A DNA stretch of 64,000 nucleotides, taken from contig CAKOYQ010000004.1 of assembly GCA_934130935.1 (NCBI GenBank), forward strand, positions 1 to 64,000, in the 5' to 3' direction. The stretch comes from an uncultured Clostridia bacterium (GTDB taxonomy: Bacteria; Bacillota; Clostridia; TANB77; CAG-508). The notes beneath the pieces were generated by a model. The model was not told where the DNA came from. It ran no database searches and saw only the letters and a program-made list of their open reading frames with translations. Positions 1-7,828 of this stretch are shown here, in pieces (the stretch's first letter is position 1; every line of letters begins with the position of its first letter). A program made the translations under genes and the position numbers.

Positions 1-1
1 T

Positions 2-139
2 ATCACTACATTGTTCTGTATCTAGCATATAATTCAAATTATATTTATATAGTTCCAATGCTCGAAGTATTATTTCAACTTGTCCATTTTGCAAATTTAA
101 TTTTACAGATTGAATTTTCTTTTTGCAATTAATGCCCAT
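2..139 (-). CDS. Partial small protein of unknown function (N-terminus only)
   Basis: A minus-strand reading frame starts at the ATG at 139-137, about seven bases after a strong AGGAGGGG ribosome site at 147-154, and runs off the left edge. The visible 46 residues begin MGINCKKKIQSVKLNLQNGQ and contain no motif I recognise. It starts 13 bases after the stop of the broken recombinase, so it probably belongs to the same transcript. Function unknown. Confidence 0.5.
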   Translation of the reverse strand, partial: MGINCKKKIQSVKLNLQNGQVEIILRALELYKYNLNYMLDTEQCSD

Positions 140-152
140 TATAGTTCCCCTC

Positions 153-1139
153 CTAACAATTAAATGCTAACGCATCTTTAATTTTAAAATGTGACATAGG
201 ATGTCCTTGCATTGCATTCATTAAAGATTTGCTATGCATGTGTGCATATATTTGTGTAGTTTCAATTCTTGAATGCCCTAGTAATATTTGTAATAATCTA
301 ATATCAACTCCAGATTTGTATAATATTGTTGCAAAACTATGTCTTAATGAATGAACACTATATTGTGTTTCATCTATTTCTGCTTTTTCATAAGTTTTTT
401 TGACGATTTTACGAATTTGTCTACTTGATATTTTTTTATTCCATTGACTAATAAATAAGAAATTATCTATTTTTTTATCGTCTAATGGATTATTTATTCT
501 GTAATTTATATATTTTTACAAAGCATCTTTTGTATTTGTATTAAGGTAGCAAGTTCTTTCTTTGTTTCCTTTGCCTAAAATAATAAACTTATTTTCATTG
601 AAATCGAAATCTGATATTTTAATTTCATTAAGTTCTTCAAGTCTCAAACCACAACATAAAAACAAATGAAGCATTGCATTATTTCTTAAACTCCTAAAAT
701 CATCTTTATTGGCATAAACTTGTAAAATTTTTTTTGACTCTGATAATGATAAATATTTGGGTAATTTTATATATGTGTTTTTTTCTCTTTTTATTGTTTT
801 TAAAGGTTCTTTAAAAAGAGCTGTTTTTATTTTATATAAAAAATCAAAGAATGTTCGTAGATGTTCTATCTTTTTAATTCTTGTTCCAATAGAATTGTGA
901 TTTTCAGCAAGATAAAATATAAAACCATATATATCACTTGTATTTAAAAATCTAATGTCATTTAAAGTCATTTCTCTTATATTTTCGTACTTACAATCAA
1001 AAATGTGATCATTTACAAATTCTAAAAAGCCTTTTAAAGTAGATAGCATACTATCTATATAAGATGCAGATAAATTTTTTATTCCTGCTACATAATTTTT
1101 AAAATCTTCAATAAATTCTGGATAAGTAATAGTATTCAT
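153..1139 (-). pseudogene. Tyrosine recombinase interrupted by an in-frame TAA
   Basis: This is a phage/ICE-type integrase of about 328 codons. The first 207 codons (to 519) hold the SAM-like N-terminal domain, the first catalytic Arg in CGLRLEEL and the GKGNKER lysine strand. A TAA at 516-518 follows ...TKDAL, but the same frame continues without interruption for 120 codons to a TAG at 153-155. That second part carries the rest of the active site: HSLRHSF, GHSRIETT and the tyrosine in IYAHM. It is therefore one gene with a nonsense codon, not two genes. It lies 14 bases downstream of a second, intact recombinase and shares its layout, so the two are tandem paralogues. It is probably inactive unless the stop is read through. 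Unlike the breaks further right, no CGG is involved. Confidence 0.85.
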
Positions 1140-1153
1140 TTTTTATTCTCCCT

Positions 1154-2152
1154 TTATTTTTTTATATCTAATATTGAAAAGTTTTGCATAAACTCTTTTA
1201 ATTTTTTATTTGATACATGTGCATATATTTCAGTTGATGCTAAACTTGAATGTCCAAGCATCGATTGTATAATTCTTATATCTATATCATTTTCATTGTA
1301 TAACAATGTTGCACTCGTGTGTCTTAATGTATGTGTATGATAACCTTGACTATTATTATCAAAAAGCGTATTAAGTTCTGTTCCAATTATTGTTTGAACC
1401 ATTCTTTTAGATATTCTTTTGTTTCTTTCACTCAAAAATAAAGCATTGTAATCAGGATTGCTTTTAGGAAGATTAGTTCTAACATTCAAATATTTTTCGA
1501 TGGCTTCTTTTGTAGCTACGTTCAAATATATTATTCGTTCTTTATTTCCTTTTCCTTTAAGCCTTAATGTCATTTCATCTAATTTTATATCAGTTAAATT
1601 TATTTGTATTAATTCTGCTAAACGCATTCCACAGTTAAGAAATAAGCAAGTCATAGTATAATTTCTAATTTTATATTTACAATCATTTTGAATTGTTTGT
1701 GAAAGCATTTTTTTGCTCTCATTTAATGTTAAATATTTCGGATTTCTTTTACCAATTGTTGCATATCTTGTATTAAGTGTTGGATTATGGTGTATAAGAT
1801 TATTATTAAATAAATATTTAAAAAATTTTCTTAAAGTAGATAATTTTCTGTTTCTAGTTTTTGGACTATTATTAAGTGTATTTCTTAAATAAAATATAAA
1901 ATCCTCTATTGTACTATGTTTTACATTATTCATATCATCTAATGTTATATCATCTATTTTAATATTTTTTATAAGCTCTTGATCATATATATTTTCATCA
2001 GATTTATTTAATTTTAGATATCTGAAGAAACTTCTCAAATCAAAATAAGCTTCATCTACAGAAGTTTCTGCTGATAATTCAATGATAGAATAATATTTCA
2101 AATAGTTGTTTAAAAAATCTGGATTTTCTTTATAATGTTTTAAAAAATACAT
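1154..2152 (-). CDS. Tyrosine recombinase / integrase, intact
   Basis: A 332-residue site-specific recombinase of the XerC/D-integrase family. The N-terminal SAM-like DNA-binding domain covers about residues 10-115 and the catalytic domain about 135-320. The full active site is visible: R177 (NCGMRLAEL), K201 (GKGNKER), H274 and R277 (THTLRHT), H301 (LGHSS) and nucleophile Y310 (EIYAHV). It probably catalyses integration and excision of the surrounding mobile DNA. Its stop is 14 bases before the start of the nonsense-interrupted paralogue, suggesting co-transcription. Xer-like chromosome-dimer resolution is less likely because two copies stand in tandem beside mobile-element genes. Confidence 0.9.
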   Translation of the reverse strand: MYFLKHYKENPDFLNNYLKYYSIIELSAETSVDEAYFDLRSFFRYLKLNKSDENIYDQELIKNIKIDDITLDDMNNVKHSTIEDFIFYLRNTLNNSPKTRNRKLSTLRKFFKYLFNNNLIHHNPTLNTRYATIGKRNPKYLTLNESKKMLSQTIQNDCKYKIRNYTMTCLFLNCGMRLAELIQINLTDIKLDEMTLRLKGKGNKERIIYLNVATKEAIEKYLNVRTNLPKSNPDYNALFLSERNKRISKRMVQTIIGTELNTLFDNNSQGYHTHTLRHTSATLLYNENDIDIRIIQSMLGHSSLASTEIYAHVSNKKLKEFMQNFSILDIKK

Positions 2153-2212
2153 TTAAAATCACTCCTTAAAATTTCTATTAATGAAATTTTAACAACTATT
2201 GATATATATGTT

Positions 2213-2225
2213 AAATGTGTGATTT
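2213..2225 (+). repeat. Copy 1 of 13-mer AAATGTGTGATTT
   Basis: Exact copy of a 13-base word present five times in the window in the same orientation. It lies between the intact recombinase and the next gene. A partial inverted copy (AAATCACAT) follows at about 2240. Confidence 0.7.
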
Positions 2226-2258
2226 TTGAAATTTTAATTAAATCACATACTTGACAAA

Positions 2259-2657
2259 TTAAAAACACCTAAACTTAAGGCTTTTAGTATATTCTTCAGC
2301 CTGTTTAGGTGTGAATATTTTTAAATAATTATTAAAAATATATATAATTTCAAAACTTTCTAATTTATTATTTGATTTTGATATTTCTTCACATACAATA
2401 TATGAATATGATAATAATTGATTTAAAGTCAAATTTAATTCTTTACCATATATATTAAGGTATTGGCAATAGTAATTTTCCAATACATTTTTAGATTCAA
2501 TCGTTATTAGTTGTTTTATGATATTTTTAATTATCACATCTATATTGTTCACTCTTGATTTGTAGTACCCTAATAGAAAATAAGTAATTGCTTGTTTAGT
2601 TGTATATTGGCAATTATTTATTTTCTTATATAACTTTTTATTATGAACATTGATCAC
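2259..2657 (-). CDS. Uncharacterised 132-residue protein coupled to mazF
   Basis: I do not recognise this family. The protein is Asn/Ile/Tyr-rich and largely helical, with no signal peptide or membrane segment. It starts with GTG at 2657, overlapping the mazF stop as GTGA, so translation is probably coupled to the toxin gene. An AAAGGG sits immediately before the start. In such an arrangement it could modulate the toxin or be its antitoxin downstream of the toxin, but this is inference from position only. A poly-functional integrase accessory role cannot be excluded. Confidence 0.6.
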   Translation of the reverse strand: MINVHNKKLYKKINNCQYTTKQAITYFLLGYYKSRVNNIDVIIKNIIKQLITIESKNVLENYYCQYLNIYGKELNLTLNQLLSYSYIVCEEISKSNNKLESFEIIYIFNNYLKIFTPKQAEEYTKSLKFRCF

Positions 2658-3010
2658 CCTTTCAAATTTAAAGCAGTTATAATTGCTTTATCTAAATCTT
2701 TTATTTGAGTATCATTTAATCGTCCTATTTTAGTTTTTAAACGACTTTTATCGATAACTCTAATTTGTTCTGTTAATGCTACAGAGTAATGTTTTAAATT
2801 ATCTGTAGGAGATATTATACAATGTGTAGGCTGTTTTACTTTATTAGCTATAATTTTTGTTAATGGAACAATTATAGCAGTTTGAGCATATTTGTTTCCA
2901 ATATCATTTTGAATTATTATTACTGGTCTTGTTCCATTTTGTTCACTACCAATATTTGTTCCTAAATCAGCATAAAACATATCTCCTTTAGTTATTTGTG
3001 TTTTCTCCAT
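2654..3010 (-). CDS. mazF: MazF/PemK-family endoribonuclease toxin
   Basis: A 118-residue PemK/MazF-fold protein. The family signature GDMFYADLGTNIGSEQNGTRP near the N-terminus is followed by VIIIQND and the TEQIRVIDKSRL strand, as in mRNA-cleaving MazF toxins. Length is normal for the family. The ATG at 3010 follows GGAGGT within the end of the upstream small gene, three bases after its stop, so the two are coupled. No classical MazE-like ribbon-helix-helix or AbrB antitoxin precedes it; instead there is a 54-residue membrane peptide. The downstream gene overlaps by 4 bases. Toxicity itself is inferred from the family. Confidence 0.88.
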   Translation of the reverse strand: MEKTQITKGDMFYADLGTNIGSEQNGTRPVIIIQNDIGNKYAQTAIIVPLTKIIANKVKQPTHCIISPTDNLKHYSVALTEQIRVIDKSRLKTKIGRLNDTQIKDLDKAIITALNLKG

Positions 3011-3013
3011 AAG

Positions 3014-3178
3014 TTACCTCCACGCATTTTTTTTCTTCTCTTGTTGTTTTTCTAACCATTTCATTTCTTCTTCTTTTTCATTTTCTATTTCTTCTGGACT
3101 TTTATTCATAGTGCCACCTCTAATTATTAAGTATGTAAGTATTTGTAATAGTAGCAATATTATTATAAATAAAATCAT
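3014..3178 (-). CDS. Small single-span membrane protein upstream of mazF
   Basis: A 54-residue gene. ATG at 3178 is preceded by GAGGAGAAAAAATA. About 20 hydrophobic residues (MILFIIILLLLQILTYLII) form one membrane helix, followed by a highly charged tail (NKSPEEIENEKEEEMKWLEK) ending in a basic patch. A second in-frame ATG at 3109 has its own AGGTGG site and would give a 31-residue soluble form of the tail. The dual start is an inference from the sequence. It is translationally coupled to mazF, so it occupies the place an antitoxin would. Confidence 0.6.
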   Translation of the reverse strand: MILFIIILLLLQILTYLIIRGGTMNKSPEEIENEKEEEMKWLEKQQEKKKNAWR

Positions 3179-3214
3179 TATTTTTTCTCCTCATTTATAA
3201 ACTTATATTTGTTA

Positions 3215-3236
3215 GGACTATCTTTTCAGATAGTCC
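3215..3236. terminator. 9-bp perfect hairpin, possible weak terminator
   Basis: GGACTATCT and AGATAGTCC pair perfectly around a TTTC loop. The flanks are only moderately T-rich on either strand. It separates the structured RNA to the right from the mazF operon and could act as an attenuator. Confidence 0.4.
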
Positions 3237-3263
3237 TTTAATAAAATTCTATCTTTTCTCTAT

Positions 3264-3504
3264 ATTCGTTAATTGTATTGGCGAAATACACACAGGATCC
3301 TAGTTTTTCTTACTAGCCTACTGTCTCAGACAGCTTGTACTCATTACGTGCGATGGTACTTTTAAACCACTCAAGTTGTGACTATACAAGTGTTTTATTA
3401 TTTCTAATATTAGTCATCGCCTTATGAGTTGCCATCTCATATTTAGAAGTAGGTGTTGCTATCCTATCTTTACCAGCTTTTAATATTAGATTTTATTAAC
3501 GAAT
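3264..3504 (-). ncRNA. Candidate structured RNA of about 240 nt
   Basis: No coding frame covers this stretch and it is richer in G+C than its surroundings. The ends pair: ATTCGTTAAT at 3264-3273 with ATTAACGAAT at 3495-3504. A second helix pairs 3403-3412 with 3481-3490 (10 bp). Local hairpins are seen at 3300-3316 (CTAGT/ACTAG), 3321-3333 (CTGTC/GACAG) and 3424-3440 (ATGAG/CTCAT). GGCGA at 3280-3284 can pair with TCGCC at 3417-3421 as a long-range contact. Strand is chosen because neighbouring genes are on minus. I could not match it to group I, group II or a riboswitch class. Confidence 0.5.
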
Positions 3505-3518
3505 GTCTTATTTACTTT

Positions 3519-3902
3519 TCAATGTACTTGTCTAAAACTAAAAGTAAGTGAAAGAGTTTTATACCCTTTTTTTTGAACTCTAGGTAGTTTTTGAACAGCT
3601 AAATGTAATTCTCTTTCTACTTCTTTTTTTATTATTATATTTTCTACACTATCTTGGTATTGGCTTGATTTTCTAAATAGTTCATTTTCAGATAGTTCAA
3701 TATGTTCCCAATGTCTTTCTTCTTCGTTTTTATTTTTCTTATAGGCACTTTTTGATTCTATGTAGGCATCAAATATATCCTTTGGAATCTCACTTGTTAT
3801 TTCTTCTCCTAAATAATTTTTAAAAATAATCCAATATTTATTATTTTCTAAATCTTCAATTAATCTATTTCCATCAATATTATGAGTTTTAATATTATCC
3901 AT
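3519..3902 (-). CDS. Sigma-70-like protein truncated before region 4
   Basis: A 127-residue protein resembling the small sigma-factor-like regulators carried by ICEs. Residues 40-60 hold a region-2-like stretch and residues 85-110 the linker VEREL..AVQKLPRVQKK that normally leads into the region 4 helix-turn-helix. After QKK the frame passes a run of eight A and ends in GYKTLSLTFSFRQVH, which does not look like region 4. Reading one A fewer gives another short non-sigma tail. The gene is therefore shortened, and the structured RNA begins only 15 bases after its stop, as if the RNA element had replaced its 3' end. It may be non-functional. Confidence 0.55.
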   Translation of the reverse strand: MDNIKTHNIDGNRLIEDLENNKYWIIFKNYLGEEITSEIPKDIFDAYIESKSAYKKNKNEEERHWEHIELSENELFRKSSQYQDSVENIIIKKEVERELHLAVQKLPRVQKKGYKTLSLTFSFRQVH

Positions 3903-4263
3903 TATCTTTCCTCCATTTAATTTCTAAATTTTGAAATTAAATGGAAGTGGTGGACCTCTGCAGTTATTAAATAAGATATGCTTTAAGCAATAAAAAAGGT
4001 CAAAGCTATTGTAAGCAATAGTTTCAACCTTTTTATTAATATGGATATTAAATTTTGCTTGATTTTTATATCTTTTTACTATAATCCACATAAGTCTATA
4101 CCCTTTAAGCGTAGATGTGGATTAGAAATATAATGATAAAACACTACGCTCTAATAATAACATCTCAAATTTTTCAACCTTTGTTCGTTATTCTTGCATA
4201 GTGTTTCTATTGAATTATTTAAGTAAAATAGCAAAAAAGCACACAATAACTTTTTAAGTTATA
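3903..4263. other. Non-coding structured intergenic region
   Basis: No credible gene. Besides the terminator at 3992-4036 it holds AATCCACAT (4083) pairing with ATGTGGATT (4115), and AAACACTA (4139) pairing with TAGTGTTT (4199), enclosing an AT-rich loop. This could be a small RNA read leftwards and ended by the terminator. I cannot name it. Confidence 0.35.
3992..4036. terminator. Bidirectional terminator hairpin
   Basis: AAAAAAGGTCAAAGCTATTG pairs with CAATAGTTTCAACCTTTTT around a short loop, with A- and T-runs on both sides. It would terminate minus-strand transcripts entering from the intergenic region. Confidence 0.65.
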
Positions 4264-4272
4264 ATGTGCTTT
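4233..4272 (-). terminator. Rho-independent terminator of the response-regulator gene
   Basis: On the minus strand AAAGCACATTATAACTT pairs with AAGTTATTGTGTGCTTT and is followed by TTTTTTGC. It lies 184 bases after the stop of the upstream minus-strand gene. Confidence 0.7.
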
Positions 4273-4455
4273 CATATTTATTTATATTTTTTAGTCCGTT
4301 TAAATAATTCATTTTTTTTCCCTATAAATTCCGTATTTTTAAATTTTTCTATTTTACGACTAATATATCATAAATCCTTTGAAAAAATTGTCGAACTTTG
4401 CAAAAGGGACAAAAAAATATACAAAAAACAATTATTTGCTTTTTGTATAATTTAA

Positions 4456-5439
4456 TTAAAAGTTATTATTTATTTTTTCTATTTTCTTTAATACTTCATT
4501 ATATTCTTCTCTAGTTACTCCTGTTCCATCTAATGACTTTTGATATTTCCTTTCATCTTCAGATAAATCATTTTCTGGATCATCATAATATTTTAAGAAG
4601 TCCATATACAAACATTCACATTCAAATTCTGTATATATTTTATCTTTTATTTTAATTCCAAGTTTTTCTAATAATTTCTTGTCAGTCTGTGTTAAATATT
4701 TGTTTATATTTATAATTTCTAAATTATAATATTTTTCTCTCCACTCTTGATGTTGTTTACTAATTATTATATTTTTTTTTATTCGTTTTAATTCATTATA
4801 TATTATTTCGTAATCTTTAAATGGCTTTTTTATGTATCCTGCAACTTCCAGTCCATCATTTATAACATCTTCTTTATAATCGGCTGATATTACTAAAAAT
4901 TCAACTTGACTATTATTGTTGTAATAATTTTTGATTATATCTAATCCAGAATATTTGTTATTCCTCATAAGGTCAGTTATGACTATTTCTGGTTTTTGTT
5001 CTTCTATCATTTTTATTTCTTCTTCATCAGTATTAGCTATCCCTAATATTTCAATGTCATTGTGTTTTTTTAGATTTTCTTCTATAAATTTGCAAATATG
5101 AATATTATCTTCTGCAATTATAACCCTAATTTTTTCTAACATATCAACATTTCCTCCTAAATTATTGTTTATTTCTGCAATTATTTTTTCACTAGCAATT
5201 AAAAAAATTTCTTTTAAATTATTTTTTAAATAGTCATTTACATCACTGACATATTCAAAGATTTCTTCATATAACTTCATTTTTAATTGTCTAGTAATTG
5301 TTTTATTGTTTTCAATTTCATTTAATAAATTATTTATTCTGTTTTTACTATTGCTTTTATGTACTATCTTTAATAATAATTCATCAAAATTTTGATTTTC
5401 ACAAATTTCGTTTATTAATTCCAACTCTATTCTTTCCAT
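4456..5439 (-). CDS. Orphan response regulator with REC domain in the middle
   Basis: A 327-residue soluble protein. Residues 1-100 are helical and unlike any output domain I know. A REC phosphoreceiver domain follows at about 103-220: VIIAEDN supplies the acidic pocket, VITDLMR the phosphorylatable aspartate, FLVISAD the Ser/Thr switch and YIKKPF the conserved lysine. Residues 225-327 are again charged and helical, with no HTH, HD-GYP or GGDEF motif. No histidine kinase is adjacent. This N-extension-REC-C-extension order resembles Spo0A-type or stress-phosphorelay regulators only in the REC core. Output is unknown. Confidence 0.75.
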   Translation of the reverse strand: MERIELELINEICENQNFDELLLKIVHKSNSKNRINNLLNEIENNKTITRQLKMKLYEEIFEYVSDVNDYLKNNLKEIFLIASEKIIAEINNNLGGNVDMLEKIRVIIAEDNIHICKFIEENLKKHNDIEILGIANTDEEEIKMIEEQKPEIVITDLMRNNKYSGLDIIKNYYNNNSQVEFLVISADYKEDVINDGLEVAGYIKKPFKDYEIIYNELKRIKKNIIISKQHQEWREKYYNLEIININKYLTQTDKKLLEKLGIKIKDKIYTEFECECLYMDFLKYYDDPENDLSEDERKYQKSLDGTGVTREEYNEVLKKIEKINNNF

Positions 5440-5552
5440 TTTCCCCCACTTTATAAAACTTTTTTCTTTTTGCTAGAAATAGTCTACCAAGATTAGCAAA
5501 TAAATATTGTAAAATAAAGCATAATAACTATTGTGAAAGGATTTAATTTATT

Positions 5553-5810
5553 ATGAAAGTAAAGAAATTAAATGGAAAATCAAATGTATTAGGTAAAAAT
5601 GTTAAAAAATATAGAGAATTAAGACATTTAACACAAAGAGAATTATCTGACAAAATTGCTCTTTTAGGTATTGACATCTACCACTCTGATATTTCTCAAA
5701 TTGAAAATCAAAAATTGTTATTAAAAGATTTTGAAATTATAGCTATTTGTAAAGCTTTGAATATATCTTATGAACAATTATTTGAAGATACCGATAATAT
5801 ATTTGATTAG
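5553..5810 (+). CDS. XRE-family helix-turn-helix regulator
   Basis: An 85-residue Cro/C1-type DNA-binding protein. The HTH runs over residues 14-70: LGKNVKKYRELRHLTQRELS, then the recognition helix SDISQIENQ and the closing helix LKDFEIIAICKALNISYEQL. No other domain. It starts at ATG after GTGAAAGGA. It is one of only a few plus-strand genes and is divergent from the response-regulator gene, so it could control that intergenic region or the mobile element's regulatory switch. Confidence 0.85.
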   Translation: MKVKKLNGKSNVLGKNVKKYRELRHLTQRELSDKIALLGIDIYHSDISQIENQKLLLKDFEIIAICKALNISYEQLFEDTDNIFD

Positions 5811-6001
5811 TTATTTGCTTGTTTTACAATTATATTAATTATAATGTTTTTGATTAGTCAAATCAATTATTTATACAGAATATGTATTTTATATCATATT
5901 CTTTTTTATTTCCTCCTTTCCCCTATTTTTCGTATATTTTATTATATTTATTAGTTCATTTGTCGCTACATTTATATTTTACTCTTTTATTATAACACAT
6001 T

Positions 6002-6050
6002 CTCTCAAAATATTGAACTATTTTTTAATTTTCTCTCAATTTATTGAGAG
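6002..6050. promoter_or_regulatory. Two operator palindromes before the second XRE gene
   Basis: A perfect 18-bp palindrome CTCTCAATTTATTGAGAG lies at 6033-6050. A degenerate version, CTCTCAAAATATTGAA, lies at 6002-6017, 31 bases (three helical turns) upstream. A TTGGCT...GATAAAAT promoter-like pair follows. This spacing suits cooperative binding and autoregulation by the XRE protein encoded next. Confidence 0.6.
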
Positions 6051-6104
6051 GTTTTGGCTATTAAATTTGATAAAATGACATAAAGTTAGAAAGGTCGTGA
6101 AAAT

Positions 6105-6368
6105 ATGGAATTTTCAGATGTTGTTGCTTTGAAAATCAAAGAATTAATGAAAGAAAAAGATATTTCAATTTACAAATTAGAAACTCTTACAGGAGTATAT
6201 AGTTCAACAATTACTTTATTCCTGAATAGAAAAACAAAAACAATTAGACTTGAAAATTTATTATATATATGCGAGGCTCTAGGAACTAATTTATCAAAAT
6301 TCTTTGCTGATGAAAGATTTAATGAAGCTGAAGCTCAAAATTGGCTAAAAAGAAATAAAGAAAAGTAA
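6105..6368 (+). CDS. XRE-family helix-turn-helix regulator
   Basis: An 87-residue repressor-like protein. The HTH spans residues 7-68: VALKIKELMKEKDISIYKLE, then TGVYSSTITLFLNRKTK as turn and recognition helix, then LENLLYICEALGTNLSKFF. The C-terminal tail NEAEAQNWLKRNKEK is short and charged. It is preceded by AGAAAGGTCGTGAAAAT and by paired palindromes, which suggests autoregulation. It converges on a minus-strand gene. Confidence 0.85.
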   Translation: MEFSDVVALKIKELMKEKDISIYKLETLTGVYSSTITLFLNRKTKTIRLENLLYICEALGTNLSKFFADERFNEAEAQNWLKRNKEK

Positions 6369-6405
6369 TAAAAATTTGATTCTATTACTTTTCTTTATTT
6401 TTGTC

Positions 6406-6660
6406 TTAAAATTTTTCTTTATAACATTGTTCAATTATTTCATTTTTTTCATCTTCAGTTAGTTCTCTTTTTAATTCTTTAATTTTCTTATTTATGTTTT
6501 CTACAACATTTTCCATTGCTGTATCTAATCTTTTAGTAGAATAAATTTTTTGATCTAGTTCGATTTGACTTTCTATCTTTTCTTCTCTATTCATAAAATA
6601 ATAAACTGCTAAACTAATTCCTAAAACTATGCCTAGTGCAAAATATATATATTGATTCAT
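6406..6660 (-). CDS. Small membrane-anchored protein of unknown function
   Basis: 84 residues. One N-terminal membrane helix (residues 4-22, YFALGIVLGISLAVYYF) is followed by a charged coiled-coil-like stretch (IESQIELDQKI...NINKKIKELKRELTEDEKNEI). The layout resembles YneF-like or DivIC-like small anchors, but no family motif is clear. It starts 13 bases after the stop of the next minus-strand gene, so the two are likely co-transcribed. Confidence 0.6.
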   Translation of the reverse strand: MNQYIYFALGIVLGISLAVYYFMNREEKIESQIELDQKIYSTKRLDTAMENVVENINKKIKELKRELTEDEKNEIIEQCYKEKF

Positions 6661-6672
6661 TTATATTTCCTC

Positions 6673-6939
6673 TCATTCTTTAAAAGCTATCATATATTCA
6701 TTAATTTCTACTTTTCTTTTGGCATTTTGATATTCAAATTCTGCATTTGTAAAATAAACTTTATATCCTTTGTTTTCAAAATAATCTCTGCTTATTCTTA
6801 ATACATCATCAATTTCTTCTTCTGACAAGTTGTCTTTTACTTTTAGCTCATAATATGAATATCTTATATAATCTTCGTTTTCTTTTTCTTTGCTTTTAAT
6901 TAGACTAATAGTAAATCTTTTTAATTCTGTTTCTGTCAT
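6673..6939 (-). CDS. Uncharacterised protein, paralogue of the gene at 20.5 kb
   Basis: About 88 residues from ATG at 6939, which follows GGGAAGTG; a GTG at 6981 would add 14 residues but lacks a ribosome site. The C-terminal half has the pattern NLSEEEIDDVLRISRDYFEN, KGYKVYFTNAEFEYQNA and INEYMIAFKE. A protein at 20453-20803 shares the same pattern (NLSEQDTDKFLSLTRTKLEN, YKVYFSHARFTYKNA, NELIIAIKE). The two define a small alpha+beta family that I cannot name. Function unknown. Confidence 0.6.
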   Translation of the reverse strand: MTETELKRFTISLIKSKEKENEDYIRYSYYELKVKDNLSEEEIDDVLRISRDYFENKGYKVYFTNAEFEYQNAKRKVEINEYMIAFKE

Positions 6940-7073
6940 TTGTTTCACTTCCCAAAATTTGTTTTCTATTAATTTTACCACACTTTTTGAAAAATTACAT
7001 TAGTTTTTAGAAATTTTTATTCTAATAAAGAGCCTACATTTTCATATAGACTCTCGAAAATAAAAGGGGATGT

Positions 7074-7101
7074 GTGCTAATTGTTTAACTACAATTAGCA
7101 C
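7074..7101. terminator. 11-bp perfect hairpin after the transglycosylase gene
   Basis: GTGCTAATTGT pairs perfectly with ACAATTAGCAC around a 6-base loop, six bases after the stop at 7107. The minus strand then reads ACATCCCCTTTTATTTT, so it is probably the operon terminator. The half-site TTAGCAC also occurs in the palindromes near 19.6 kb. Confidence 0.5.
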
Positions 7102-7106
7102 TATAA

Positions 7107-7799
7107 TTATTGCTCCAATATTTTATCTGCCTCACTTTGTGTAAGATATTTATATTCTATCATTTTATTTATTACCTGTTTCTGTCTTTGTTTTGCAAGT
7201 TCTGGATTCTTGGTTAGAGAATATACTGATGGTGCATTAGGTATTCCTGCAAGCATAATTGCTTCATAATCTGTCATTTTTTTGGGTTCTTTTCCAAAAT
7301 ATTTTCTACTTGCTTCTTTTACTGTATAACACCCCTCTCCAAAATAGCTTGTATTCAAATATAATTCCAGTATTTCATCTTTATTATAGTTCTTTTCTAT
7401 TTCAAGAGACATAAATACTTCAGCAATTTTTCTTGTTATTTTCTTTTCTTGTGTAAAATAGATATTTTTTGATAGTTGTTGTGTAATAGTACTTCCACCT
7501 TCTACAAAGCTCATTGCTTTTATATCATTTATAGTGGCTCTACCAATTGCTATTATATCTATTCCATTATGTTTATAAAATCTATGATCTTCAACCGAAA
7601 TTACTGCTTTTATATATATTTCTGGTACTTCTTCAATTTTAGTATAGTTTTCTTTTTCTTTAATAGTTTCTACTTTTTCTGTAAGAGGTATTTTAGAAAT
7701 TGCATCCTTATACATATCATATCCATTACCTACTACTAATAATCCTATACTTATTAAAAATACTATTGCTACAAATATTATATTTTTTATTACTTTCAT
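7107..7799 (-). CDS. Monofunctional peptidoglycan glycosyltransferase
   Basis: A 230-residue GT51 enzyme that polymerises lipid II glycan chains outside the membrane. It has an N-terminal membrane helix (residues 5-23) and then the GT51 motifs in order: VEDHRFYKHNGID with the catalytic glutamate, GGSTITQQLSKN, RKIAEVFMSLEIEK, KDEILELYLNTSYFG and AGIPNAPS. There is no transpeptidase domain; length matches MtgA/SgtB-type enzymes. ATG at 7799 follows GAGGTG. It ends an apparent operon with the Bce-type transporter, so it may help repair cell wall during peptide stress (inference from context). Confidence 0.9.
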   Translation of the reverse strand: MKVIKNIIFVAIVFLISIGLLVVGNGYDMYKDAISKIPLTEKVETIKEKENYTKIEEVPEIYIKAVISVEDHRFYKHNGIDIIAIGRATINDIKAMSFVEGGSTITQQLSKNIYFTQEKKITRKIAEVFMSLEIEKNYNKDEILELYLNTSYFGEGCYTVKEASRKYFGKEPKKMTDYEAIMLAGIPNAPSVYSLTKNPELAKQRQKQVINKMIEYKYLTQSEADKILEQ

Positions 7800-7828
7800 T
7801 TCAACCACCTCTTTTTTTGTGGCATTAC

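Noticed and set aside
3264..3504. Group I or group II intron
   Set aside because: No group I P7 core or group II domain V can be seen, and no intron-encoded protein is present.
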